NCBI GenBank assembly: GCA_964036045.1
Contig: OZ038385.1
Location: 16,668,786 to 16,732,785 of the forward strand
Source of the DNA: Eutreptiella sp. 'Long Island Sound 2002'
Lineage: Eukaryota > Euglenozoa > Euglenophyceae > Eutreptiales > Eutreptiaceae
Length of the DNA stretch: 64,000 nt
Direction: 5' to 3'
Under the pieces are notes generated by a model. The model saw only the letters and a program-made list of their open reading frames with translations. It searched no databases and had not been told where the DNA came from. A program made the position numbers and the translations under genes. The stretch's first letter is position 1. Each line of letters begins with the position of its first letter. This document shows positions 1 through 10,412 of this stretch, in pieces.

Positions 1-3000
1 ACTAGGCATTCGTCCGCCTAGTGCCATGCATCTCAGTCAGATCCTTGGCATATTCAACATCGCGTCGGGTGTTTGTCCTATTTTCCCCATGTAGTGGCAT
101 TTCTGTCGGATGCTTGAGGGCAATCATATGCCCTATGGCCGCTGCTGTGGCATTGAGAGCAAATGGGAAGGCTAGCACTAGGACCTCCAAAGGGGCTTGC
201 CAATGAAGATGGGGGTTCAAGCGGCACAAGAAGCAAGGTGCACAGTATGAGATAGTGACAGACATGAAGATGAGAATGGGAACGAAGATGATAACTATCA
301 TTACAGCCGTTGGGTGATACCACATCTGCCAAACGAACGCTGTTGCGTCAATGGGTGAACCACACACCATGGGGACATGCCGACACCCACAAACACCCTG
401 CGGATGGCAGGACAACAAGCCGGCACTGGGCCTGAGGACTCCTCGTCACGCCAACAATGAAGTGATGAACATGCAACAAATCATCGATGGAGGCTAGGCG
501 CCTTCTGGCAGGTACAGTGTGAAGCGTGGTGCATGATGAGCCAGAGGGCTAGTAGGTAAGTGCTGTGAAAGAGCAAGTCTATCCCCATCAGCCACCCCTC
601 TACAGAGAAACAGAAGTCTGCTTGCCATGGCCCGCCCTGACCTACAAAAGGGAGGGGAAGTTATGAAAGGCAGGGCCCATACACCAGAAAAAGATTCCAT
701 GCTCATGTGGACAGGGGCGAGGCATTGACAAAACATTCAGGATCAGGATGTGACGTCCTGTCACACACACTTTTGCTGCGACAAAAACGGAAAAGCTGTC
801 ACACACACAGACACACACACACACACACACGGCGAACCGCGGAACAAGAACAAAGCAAGAAAAGCCGTTAGAGAAAACTCCACAGGAACTGCAGAGCAGT
901 AAGACGTCTTTCGATCTGGTGAAGAGCAAGCATTACGGAGATGGAGGGCTACAGGCAAAATGCCCTACACCCCCCCCACGTACACACACTTTTTGTGAGA
1001 GAGACCCAGAGGTACACACCAATCGCGGACACCAATACAGGCAGGCCGAGGTCATGTCTGTCCCAGCCCAGATCATTTCATGAGACCGGACGTCAACCAG
1101 AAACAGATTGTGCGCAGCAGCAGTCATGGCACCATGCACCTACACACCTCCTCAGACGTGTGTATCAACCAAGCCTGCGTGGTGTTCAAATGCACGGTGA
1201 ACAATGTGCCCTTGATCAGATTCGACGGGGGTGCCTTTTTTGACTTCTTCACATTCGACTGGATCCCAAGGAGCGCACAGCCCACAAAATTTACGGTCAC
1301 TGTCGCGGTGTCCTTGTAGATGGCCGTCACATAAGGAGAGCCCCGAACGATGGGCAGTGTAGCAATGGGGGCCTTGCTTTTGCTGTTGGTGTACTGGGCA
1401 GTGACGGACATGGCATCGTACCCGACGACGCTGTGGCTCACAGCCTCAGGGTCTACATACACAAATGGCAGGAAACAGCCACTGTTGTTGCACAGCCCCT
1501 AGTTCGCGCCATGTCTTACTGCGACAACGCCAGTAAACGCCCACACTTTGATGGCAACATCATGGGCCAAACGCCTGGGAACGCATGCTCCCCCACAAAA
1601 GAGCAACCCCCACGCACAAACACCAATGTCCTCGATCAACAAAGGCAGGTCGCACGAAAGATATGGCTCTGGACACCAGTTGTGCCATACAGCAGCCAAC
1701 CAGCAATCAACCCCAACACCATCTCGGCAGAGCAAAGGACACAACATCACATATCCCAATGCAAGTGCACAAAACACGTGGCATCTGCTGTCCCTCCAAG
1801 TGTGTGGGCCACCACATTCAGCATTAAATTTTCGTTCCCTCCCTCTCCCTCCCTCAAGTACAGGGCAGGTGAAAAATTGGCTAGCGCGCAGGGGGGGGGG
1901 GGGTATCGTTCGAGCACTAAAGGGGAGCACCTGAGACGGCGCGCACATGGCTGGCTATTTGGTAATGTCCACAGGAAAAGTGTTGTGTTGTCGTTGGTGT
2001 TTATCCTCTCGCGCCGGGCGCCTCTGCGGATGTACAATGGGCCAAGGGCCATTTTAAAGATCATGAAGTGCCAATTGTATTGTGCTCTTGAATGTGCCAT
2101 GTTTGTGGGAAGGAGCCAGTGTTTGTACAATTGTTCTGGCCAAACTGGTTGTTCTCATGAGGGGCCATTTTGGGAGGGATGAATAATCAGGACCTTCCGG
2201 GTGTGATCGCCGCAAAGGTAGATCGCGTGCACGGCGCAAGTACTGACCACAGGGTGTGCATTTGACAGCACAGAGCAGAACCATCAGCCTCATCCCCACC
2301 ATCGTGGCAGCCATGCTCACATCAGAAGTGGCCCACACAAGTGCATACTCCCATGATGGACGCGCCTCCAAAGGCAAAATTGTGTGACCAGGAGCACAAC
2401 AAAAAGCCGAAAAATGCAGTGGCCATGCCGCCCCTGGTGTGTCGGGGCTGGAGAGACAGAAAAGAACGAAAATAATTTGAATGGTACACTTTCAATAGTG
2501 CAATGGGCCAAGCAAACCCACCACAACATGCCGCATGGGGTCCAAACATACAGCACAAAATTTGAAATCTCTGTTTGCAAAAGCAGTTTCATGGTGTGTG
2601 CAAAAAAAAAAAGCTCGAAAATAGGGTTCTTCTGGTACCGTGCGACGCACGGTAGTACAAAAGCTTTGCACAGTGTGCATGGGCTACCTCAGGAAACAGT
2701 GGGAATGGAAGGTGCAGTCTGCACATGTACTGTGGGAGCAAACTTCTGGACCACCTGGGGACCCTATTGCTCACTGTCGGGCAACGGGTCTACGAGTTTT
2801 CCGGAGACCTGCGGCCCCCGGTACAGCCCATTCCTCCCAACGCCTGCACGTCTCAGCGGGTCCAGTCATCCCCAAGAGAAGATGCATGGGTTGTGTGTAT
2901 GTGTGTGGCACCGGGTTGACCCGAAGGTGCCTACCCTCTGGGGAACCATTTGCTCAGGACATCCCCATTCATGGAGACCATTGCTCAGCCACTGGAGGGG

Positions 3001-5743
3001 GGGGGGGGTTGGCACAAAGCCTTGCAATCTTGATGCTCTCCTTGCGGTCGGCGGCGTCAATTGACTTCTCGCCATTCACGAAGATCTCGACCAGGCCTTC
3101 CTTCGGCGAGGCCTACCTGGGTCACCCAGATCCACCACGCCACGAAGCCGCCGTGCTGTTTCTCCATCGGTGGCGGGTCGTAACACCAACACATTCAGGA
3201 TCCATACGGCAGTAATCTTCAGTGCGGAGTGCAAGCACTCTGCCACGGCGGAGCACCCATTAAAAGAGGGGGGGGCAGGCGGGCAGGCGGACCCAGGGCG
3301 ACCCACTCCGACCCCCACAGCAGAAGAAGCAGGAGCAAACGACATTGACTCAAGAGGTAGGTCCTCTGACCCACCCACGGACCCTCCATCCCCCCACCCC
3401 CCCCACCCCTCCACTGAGGCCCACGTTCAGCAAAGGTCAGCAAAGGTCTGCCGGCACTACCAACAGAACGAGAGCCATGGGTTGCCATGCTGAAGCCTTG
3501 AACCAAAGAGATCCCTCTCATCCCGAGCCGTGTCTCCAAAGAAGTTCGCCTTCCCGTGACACAGGTCCATGGGTGTCTTCATGCCTCCCGCTGTTCTTTG
3601 CGGCTCTCCCCTGGTCGGTCCTGGTTGCCAGTGTCAGTTCCTGATGTGGCGCCCGCCAACGTGGGAGGGAACGTGCACAAATGCATCCCCTCGTGCCCAG
3701 CCGACGACCGGCAGTAATATCGTGTTGGCGCCCATGGCCCGAAATGTTTCGCCCGTTTGGGAGGGTGGGTCGTTGCGCAATGGGGGGCTGGGGTGCAACA
3801 CATTGTGCCGGTTGGTACTTCTGATGCACTGATGCACTGGCTCAGGTCTTCAGGAGGAAATTGTCTCCAAGCCACTGGGGGAAGATTTTTTGGAACTGCA
3901 GAGGAGGGGGGATTTTGTACGGGGATTATTTCGCCAGGGAAAATTTCGGGGGGGGGGGGGGATTTCGCCACCCTTGGGAATGCCCCAGCTCCAACTGCCT
4001 CACGCCGTGCCTAATTAATTCATCCGGCCTTCAAAAATGTGGCATCTTAGATGGCCATGCGTTGCGCGTACTCCTGCACCAGCACTCACAGCTGCGGGGG
4101 CTGCAGACTTCATGCGCCATCGCAAGAGACGGATGGCTCAAGGACATCAAAAGGCGTGGTGCCCCTGCACAGCACTGCCAATACCCCCTAAAGTTCGCCA
4201 GGGGCAAATTTCGGCAGCTTCCCTAAAGACGAAATTTTCCCACGAACTCCCCCCCCCCCCTGTGGTGAGAGTGGGCCCATTGTCCCTCTGCTCACAACAA
4301 GTGCTGCTTCTGCCCCTTGGCGTCCCTTCCACGCCGGCGCCGGCGATGCTCCACATTCAGTCATTCCCAAGGCCGTGGAGTTTGGAGGGTGTTCAACACC
4401 ACATCTGATGGGGTAGACGTACCACAGGGCCAGAGGGCGGGCGTGTGCAAAAAGTGATACCTCCAAATGAGAGCTTGAGGCCGTACCGAAAGACCTTGAA
4501 GATGTAGTACGTATTGGGAGCGACCACCTTCGGGTTGAGTCCCATTTGAATGCCATCGGCCTGTGCACAGTGTTCGTGGGGTCTGGGCGGGGGCGACAGG
4601 GGGGCACAGGCAACACACAAGACTAGCGCAAGGGGGGGGGGGGGGGGGGCAGAAGACGTGCCGCGCCCTGTGCACGCGGAACGGGACCGTGTGGGCACTG
4701 CTGCCCAATGGCGAGCGACTGGCGAGCAAGCGGCTGCCGCTGACGCGCCGAGCGCTAGTTCGATCATCGGCATCACAACGGCTGGCCTGACAACATTTCT
4801 GCCGGGGGCTGACGACGACTGCTGCTTGACCGCCAACCGATGGCCCTCATGGACCGGGGCTACTAGTACCAGCCCTGTTGTGGCCAGGCATCGAAGAGGT
4901 GCGACCGAGCCTCCCCCTCTTGAGATGCACCGAACACCCCCTGGCAGACGACCTGATATGGCAATCCAATCAAATCCCCCCGGGCTTCCAAGTGACCCGC
5001 CACCCGCTCTCCTGCACCGGGCATCACAGCGGGCATGGCACCGGGCATCACAGTCTATACAGCCCCAGGCAGGGCGTCCACTCCCGAAGGATGGATGTCA
5101 TCCCGAAATCAGTTTGACTGGACCGCAGGAACGAGCGCACAGGCACTCATTGCCCCAGCACATTCAGCATTCTGCACCGATTGTACCATCCGTCGCGGAA
5201 TCTCACTTTTCGCGCAATGCCCAGGAGTGCGTGCCTCGCTGGAGACCGACTCTCTGCCGGCCTCAAAAACTTGCTGCAATTGAAGGCAACCGGAAACAAC
5301 ACCTCGTGTTGTTCTGCCAAGGACATTAGCGGATGGGTGGGTGTATGTGGGGGGGACAGGGTGGACGTATCTGGGGGGGCTGGGGCGGGTATATGTGGGG
5401 GAGGGGGGATGGACGGGTGTACGTGTGGGGGCGGGTCGTTGCCCTTGCAAAGATCGGGGGGGGGGGGGGAGGCGACAGGTCACCGGCAACGGAATGGACG
5501 GGGGACCTGCAGCATCACTTGAAGGGGCTCTGGTGTGATGGGGTTGCCGCCATGGTCCAGAACCGCATCCTCCCACCACTCGTTCGTGGCGTATGGGGCC
5601 TTGAGTTGAGAGCTCCACAGAGACGAGGGGCTCATGGGATGCTTGGCCGTCTGGAAGGGAGGGGCCTCGGTAGACAGAGGGCCAAGCGGGACTGCAAGGC
5701 CCAGGGTGAGGCTGAGGCACAGCAGCCACAACGTGGGCGACAT
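1..5743 (-). CDS. Secreted GH81 endo-beta-1,3-glucanase (multi-exon, 3' part outside window)
   Basis: Glycoside hydrolase family 81 enzymes cleave beta-1,3-glucans such as laminarin and callose. Exon 1 (5743 down to 5519, phase 0, donor GTGATG) starts MSPTLWLLCLSLTLGLAVPLG, a clear signal peptide, and contains APYATNEWWEDAVLDHGG, matching the N-terminal TN-x-WW block of GH81. Exon 2 (4560 to about 4461) gives NPKVVAPNTYYIFKVFRYG and then LKLSF. Exon 3 (about 3112-3016) gives ASPKEGLVEIFVNGEKSID. Exon 4 (1452-1148) reads VGYDAMSVTAQYTN, then LPIVRGSPYVTAIYKD, the family's RG-x-PYVT block, then FTVHLNTTQAWLIHTSEE. Exons 3 and 4 join in phase (leftover T plus AC gives Tyr) and exon 4 ends in phase 0. 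A last candidate exon (about 212 to 1) reads PLEVLVLAFPFALNA, which may correspond to the family's PL-x-x-AxPHH segment but lacks the histidines. Exons 2 and 3 do not join in phase as placed, so one exon or boundary is unresolved. The catalytic domain's second half lies beyond position 1. Assignment rests on exons 1 and 4. Confidence 0.65.
4275..4430 (-). repeat. Dispersed repeat with CCGGCGCCGG core (minus copy in GH81 intron 2)
   Basis: Reverse complement of the 34330-34450 family; contains GCCGGCGCCGGCGATGC and TGCTGCTTCTGCCCCTTGG next to a poly-C run at 4247-4260. It lies immediately downstream of exon 2 of the glucanase gene. Confidence 0.6.
5330..5475. repeat. G-rich minisatellite in GH81 intron 1
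   Basis: Imperfect repeats of a TGTAYGTGGGGG-like unit end in a pure G run near 5458-5469. The tract lies just inside intron 1 of the glucanase gene, close to its donor. All G-runs are on the plus strand, so the pre-mRNA carries C-runs. Confidence 0.6.
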
Positions 5744-8700
5744 ATTGATCTGAGAGCAGGTCACACGAGACGGCCGAGGGTTCGGGGTGAAGGAGGTCTG
5801 GTCTGAGAGGGTGTTGTTGCACCGCACGCACACCGCGTCGGCACCGTGGCAACTGTTGGTGGTCAAACACCGGTGCACCATCCCAAGATGCACCCACCGA
5901 AACAGCCCAAGAACCCGATAAAAGCTTAGCTGCAAGCACAAGACCCGTCTTCCAAGGTTTTTTTATGGTTCGCAACAAATCCCAGAGGCCTCTCGGTAGT
6001 TTCTGTTCTTTCCTGGAGGCCTCTTGATGGTTGCAATTATCACCGGGAGGGTCCCCAGATACACCCAAAGTTCGCACCGCGGCGAGAGCACCCTCTGAGA
6101 CTCCCCAAGACACCACAGCTATGACAGAGGGCCCTGGGCTCCTTGTGCTTCCGAAGCAAGTGCTTGTCAGGGGGGTCCTCAATTGGCTGTCAGCCAACAG
6201 CATTTGGTGGCTAACCTACGGCGGTTGGCCGTTAAGCAAAGGCAGTTGGCGGCCAACTGACGGCAGGCGGGGGACCCAGTACAGTTGGTGCTTTGGCCAA
6301 CGGCGGTAAGAGGGCGAGACCATGATGCACAAAGTGTGTTGGGCCTCAAAAGGTCAGGTGTGGACCACACCTGTCACTTTGCTCCAGCCACGCCTGCCTT
6401 CCCACGGCCTACTCGACCCATGAATATCTCGAATGGGTTGCTGCTCAGGTTCCCCCTAAGGTTCCCCCAGAAAAATGGGAAACCACGAAAAATGGTAGGG
6501 ACTGGGGGTAATTGGGAATCAATGGTCGGTAACGATCGACTGAATGTCCCCGCCATAGACACTTTCAGCCATTAGTTCGGTGCTTCTTGCACAGCAAAAT
6601 GTGTCCCCTTCTTGATTGGGGTGCTCCACTATCGAATGTACAGCCATATGTAGAGGTGTATATGGTAAACCGGGGGTAATTGGGGGAAGGGGGGGCACAG
6701 AGGAAATTGGCCATTCACTTTGAGAGGCAACCAGCAAAAACCCATTTCCGCCCTTTATGCTTGATGACCTTGATGAGGATGTAATGTACACCCTCAAAGG
6801 TGTGAACATCATCCATGGTGCAATGATAGGCAGACTGATTGACAAGCAAAGGGTGAAGGAGGCAACCATGCAACCACAGAACCATGAAAGAGTGCTTTTC
6901 CCACCAACCCAACCCCAATTTTCCACATTACACAAAGAATGTCTCTTCCTTTGCCAGCATTTCCCCCATAGTGCCCCGTTTTCCCCCATATTCCCCCATA
7001 TTCCCCCATTTTCCCTCTCCTCTGAGGCCCATCAGTGAACCCCCTCCCCCAGTGTACTAACCCCCGCCCTCAGAGCCCATAAGGGGAAAAAGAAGCAGAA
7101 ATGATACCCGACAGGCCCCCTGGTGCTGTTTTTAGAAATTGCGAACCAATGCCCAACAGGAGTTCGGACACGGATCATTGCTGGCCATTGGGCGGAACTG
7201 GACTACTTGTCCCTAGGGGATGAGGGCCCTGCGGTCACTGAATGCGTTCACAAAAGAGAGAGGGCTATGAAACGTGCAACAAGCACCTCCTTGGCCATTT
7301 ATGTGCGGCCTGTGCGTAGTGCAGTTCTTTGCAACATGGCAGTCTTTTGCGCCTCATGTTCTCTATCTTGACAAACCCATTCCTCTGTTTCGCCTTCTAC
7401 AGGGCCCCGATGCAGCAGAGGAGACACCGCACACTCATTTTGGGTGCGGCCTGCTGTGGCCGCGTCAGTCCTAGCCACGGCAGAGACCACAAGACTGTAG
7501 GCATGCCCTGCATGCACCTTGCACTCGGACGTTCTCTCCGTGTCTGGGGTGTCCTTCGGTGGTTGGGTCCTGAAGCAATGTACTTTGCTTGGAATCTGAA
7601 TGAACGAACGGAGCGATGCCGCATCCTCCCCGCAAACCCTCCCCGGTGTTCCCCACAACGCCCCCAGTCCTCCTCGCATCCTCCCCGCTCCTGCCCACAT
7701 CCTTTCGGCTCGTACATTGCTTGCAATCTGAATCTGAACTTTGTAATACTATGCCTCCGGCCCTTCCAAATGACTGGAGGATGGCTCTGTCCGCACAGGG
7801 CCAGCCTTCCACTGACTAAATGTCTTATGCCAAGTGCACTGTCTGTTCGTGCCAATGCTTGCTTTGTGCCCCCCCATGCGCGCACATTGGCGAGCAATGG
7901 GCTTTGCTGTCCCTTTTCTGCCTTTATCGCTGACGCACTCCCCTCCTCCTCACACGACGAGCAGCGACACCACTACACCGCCAGCATCCGCCGTCCTCAC
8001 AACACAGCCAAATGCGTGACGCCAGAAATACCAAACAGCAAACATGGCCCACCCTCCCAAACTGCGCGAGGCCGCGGCCCAGGCGGATGGCAGCAATGCA
8101 GAGGCACACACGCAGTGCAAAAGCAGCATTAATCTGCATCGATCTGATGTCACGGGTGCACTGTACAATTGGCGGGGGCATACGGGCAGGATGCACGCAC
8201 ACACACACAAGGTCAAGGACAGGGCAGGACACAGAAAACAGAGGAAACCCCAGTGGCCCTCCCACTCCTTTGCACAAGGACCGACCAAGTGCTGCACCGC
8301 AGACCCCCGGCACATCCCGCTGCTGTCCCTCACGGACTGCGCCCGAGGGTCGCCAGAGCCGTGTGTCCAGAAGCTTGTGGGTGCGTTGGGGTGGGGACCG
8401 TGTGGGAAGGGGAGGGGGGCGGGATGTCCATGGCGCCGATTCATGTGCTCTTCGCAACCGCGGGCATCCAGTTTGCAGAATGCCCCTTTTAGAGGTCCCA
8501 GAAAGAGGACGAGGGCCATGAACGCATTGCAATCTCGGCTCAAACTGCGGCAAACAAATGTTCAATAAGGACCGGGGCCTCAAAGGGGGCGTTTCAGCAC
8601 AGCGCGTGCACAGCGCCTGACAGTAAGTCAGCGTTCCCGTGACCACCCTGAAAACCACCCACCGCCGGGGGGGCTACGTCCACGGTGCAAAAACAGCAGA

Positions 8701-9860
8701 TTTAAACAGGCATCTGGCACTTTCACTGGGAAGCGTAGTTTGTCTTAACTCATTATCTGAGTTTTTGGACTGAGTAAGAATCCGAGCAGTCCTGTGTATG
8801 GGAACACAGTAGTTACCGCGGTCATCTTGGCCATCAGGGAAAACGGGTCGAAAATAGCCTACTTTCTGCACAGCACGGGCACAGCGCACGGTGCGCCCCC
8901 AACAGGTCAGGTGTGGACCTGCCACTAAGCTGCAGCCGCGCCCGCCTTCACACGGCCTTCACTGCCATCTCAGTTCCACTTTTGTACAATCTGTCTTGGA
9001 CTGTTCCACCCATGAGGACCGGGGGGGGGGGGGAGGTTAGGGGGGAGGGGTCCTGCATTGTAGCCCTCGGTGGGATAGGGTGAGGATGGGATTCAGGACT
9101 GCAGCACTAGACATCGAGGATGGGGAAGGGTGGCGCTACGCGCCCCACGGAAAGACTGGGAATACAACGCCCACAACCCCCGTCCGTTGCGTTGGATGCA
9201 GGCGCCGCCTGTGCAAAGGGCATCTTGCAGGAATGTTCGCGCTGCGGGCGCGCTGAGCGCTACTTTCAAGACATACTGCCCGAGAGTCTGCAAATCGAAC
9301 CCCTTCCAACCCTCCCTCCCTGCCCAAACATGTAATATCACATCCTCAACCATCTTTGACCGCTAGTGCACGGCCATAGTACTACTTCGTACCACAAGGC
9401 CCAACGGGTAAATGGCTGCGCAGCGCGCGCGCGGTGCTCCAAGTGCCCCATGAGGGAGGCCGCGTCCGGAGGGGCCGGTGCATGAGCCAAGAAAGTGCGC
9501 GATGCACTGGCCCACGGCGGGGGGGGGGGGGGGGCGCAACAGCCCTCGCCCGGGGGGCTCAGAAGACGGGACTCGTGTCCACTACACTGGTGCGGCCCAC
9601 GTACAAACGGCTCAGGCCTGCGGGCCAATGCACAGCCTTTGTGGTCCCCTCCGGTTGCCCCCTGCGGCCCCGAGACGCATCCTCCAACAGCAAGAGGCCC
9701 CCCTCGGGTGGCCGCCCCGGAGGAATACGCCCCACGACGCCCACAGAGTTGCTGATTGGGTTGCAATGCATTCGAGTGGTCCGCTCGACGCCGCCTGCGA
9801 CGGCGCCAACCGAAAACTCAAGATGAGACCACTACAATCTCAGTATGGGGATGACCCACG
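5744..9860. other. Intergenic stretch without a supported gene
   Basis: This lies upstream of the glucanase start and downstream of the GY-x-GH protein. Long open frames here (for example 7329-8132 and 7924-8658) show no recognisable motif and their translations are dominated by Pro, Arg and Cys. It holds a cluster of TTGGC/GCCAA inverted repeats at 6181-6300 (including CAGTTGG-CGG-CCAACTG at 6248-6264), a TTCCCCCATA microsatellite at 6958-7015, a poly-G run near 9020, and one dispersed element copy at 8591-8891. Confidence 0.5.
8591..8891 (+). mobile_element. Dispersed non-autonomous element, copy 1 (GCACAGCGCGTGCACAGCG ends)
   Basis: This segment is clearly similar to 30331-30566. Both begin GTTTC(A)GCACAGCGCGTGCACAGCGCC, and both end with a related direct version (GCACAGCACGGGCACAGCGC here). 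Shared internal blocks include GTGACCACCCTGAAAACCAC and GTATGGGAACACAGTAGTTA. No ORF is present. The matching sharp ends suggest a short mobile element with direct-repeat-like termini. Confidence 0.6.
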
Positions 9861-9861
9861 C

Positions 9862-10011
9862 GTCCACGCACGCGAGCGTGCGCGCGCGCGCGCATTCTCT
9901 CTCTCTCTCTCTCTGATGCGCGCGTGCGCGCACGCTGTCCCTGTCCCTCTCTCCCTCTCTGTCTCCCCATCCGCCCCTGCTCTCTCTCCCTCTCTCTCCC
10001 TCCCTCTCTCC

Positions 10012-10068
<57 letters not shown>

Positions 10069-10070
10069 AC
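9862..10070. repeat. (CT)n tract with alternating-CG inverted repeat
   Basis: A CG-alternating inverted repeat has arms at 9875-9895 and 9916-9936 (one mismatch across 21 nt) with a pure CT run in the loop. It is followed by about 120 nt of CTCTCTCCCT grading into perfect (CT)n at 10020-10063. It sits a few hundred bases downstream of the GY-x-GH gene's stop, so it may be transcribed as (GA)n in a 3' UTR or lie just beyond it. The predicted LSLSLS peptides are artefacts. Confidence 0.85.
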
Positions 10071-10412
10071 CGATAGGGGCAGACAATGCGCGAGGTTACA
10101 GGCAAAGCGATATAAATGCAAGACGCAAGATCGGGAAGAAAGCTTTGGTTCGCGCTGTAAACCCTCTCCCGACAACTGGGTGGGCAGTTCGCGACACGTC
10201 AGAGCCCCAGCAGTCAGTGTGGCGGCGCATGACCCCGCGGCTGTTTGGCACATCGACCAACAGCAGCGGGCAGTCGCCGACAGCGGCCGGGGCTGCGACA
10301 CCGGGGGGAAAGAAGAAAACGCGCAGCACGCGGCAGAACTCTGCGCAAAGGTCGGGGAGATTCGGACGGCACCACTGCACGCCCGGCCCGCCGCCGCCGC
10401 CCGCGAGGGGCC

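Noticed and set aside
1433-2182. Plus-strand ORF of 249 codons
   Set aside because: Partly antisense to GH81 exon 4 and crosses a poly-G run; no conserved motif.
5109-6203. Minus-strand ORF of 364 codons overlapping GH81 exon 1
   Set aside because: It overlaps the glucanase exon in another frame and is low-complexity (PPSPTYTRPSPP) from the G-rich minisatellite.
7924-8658. Minus-strand ORF of 244 codons
   Set aside because: No motif, Arg/Pro/Cys-rich, and it overlaps dispersed repeat sequence at 8591.
9900-10301. Ser/Leu- and Arg/Glu-repeat peptides
   Set aside because: They are translations of the (CT)n tract.
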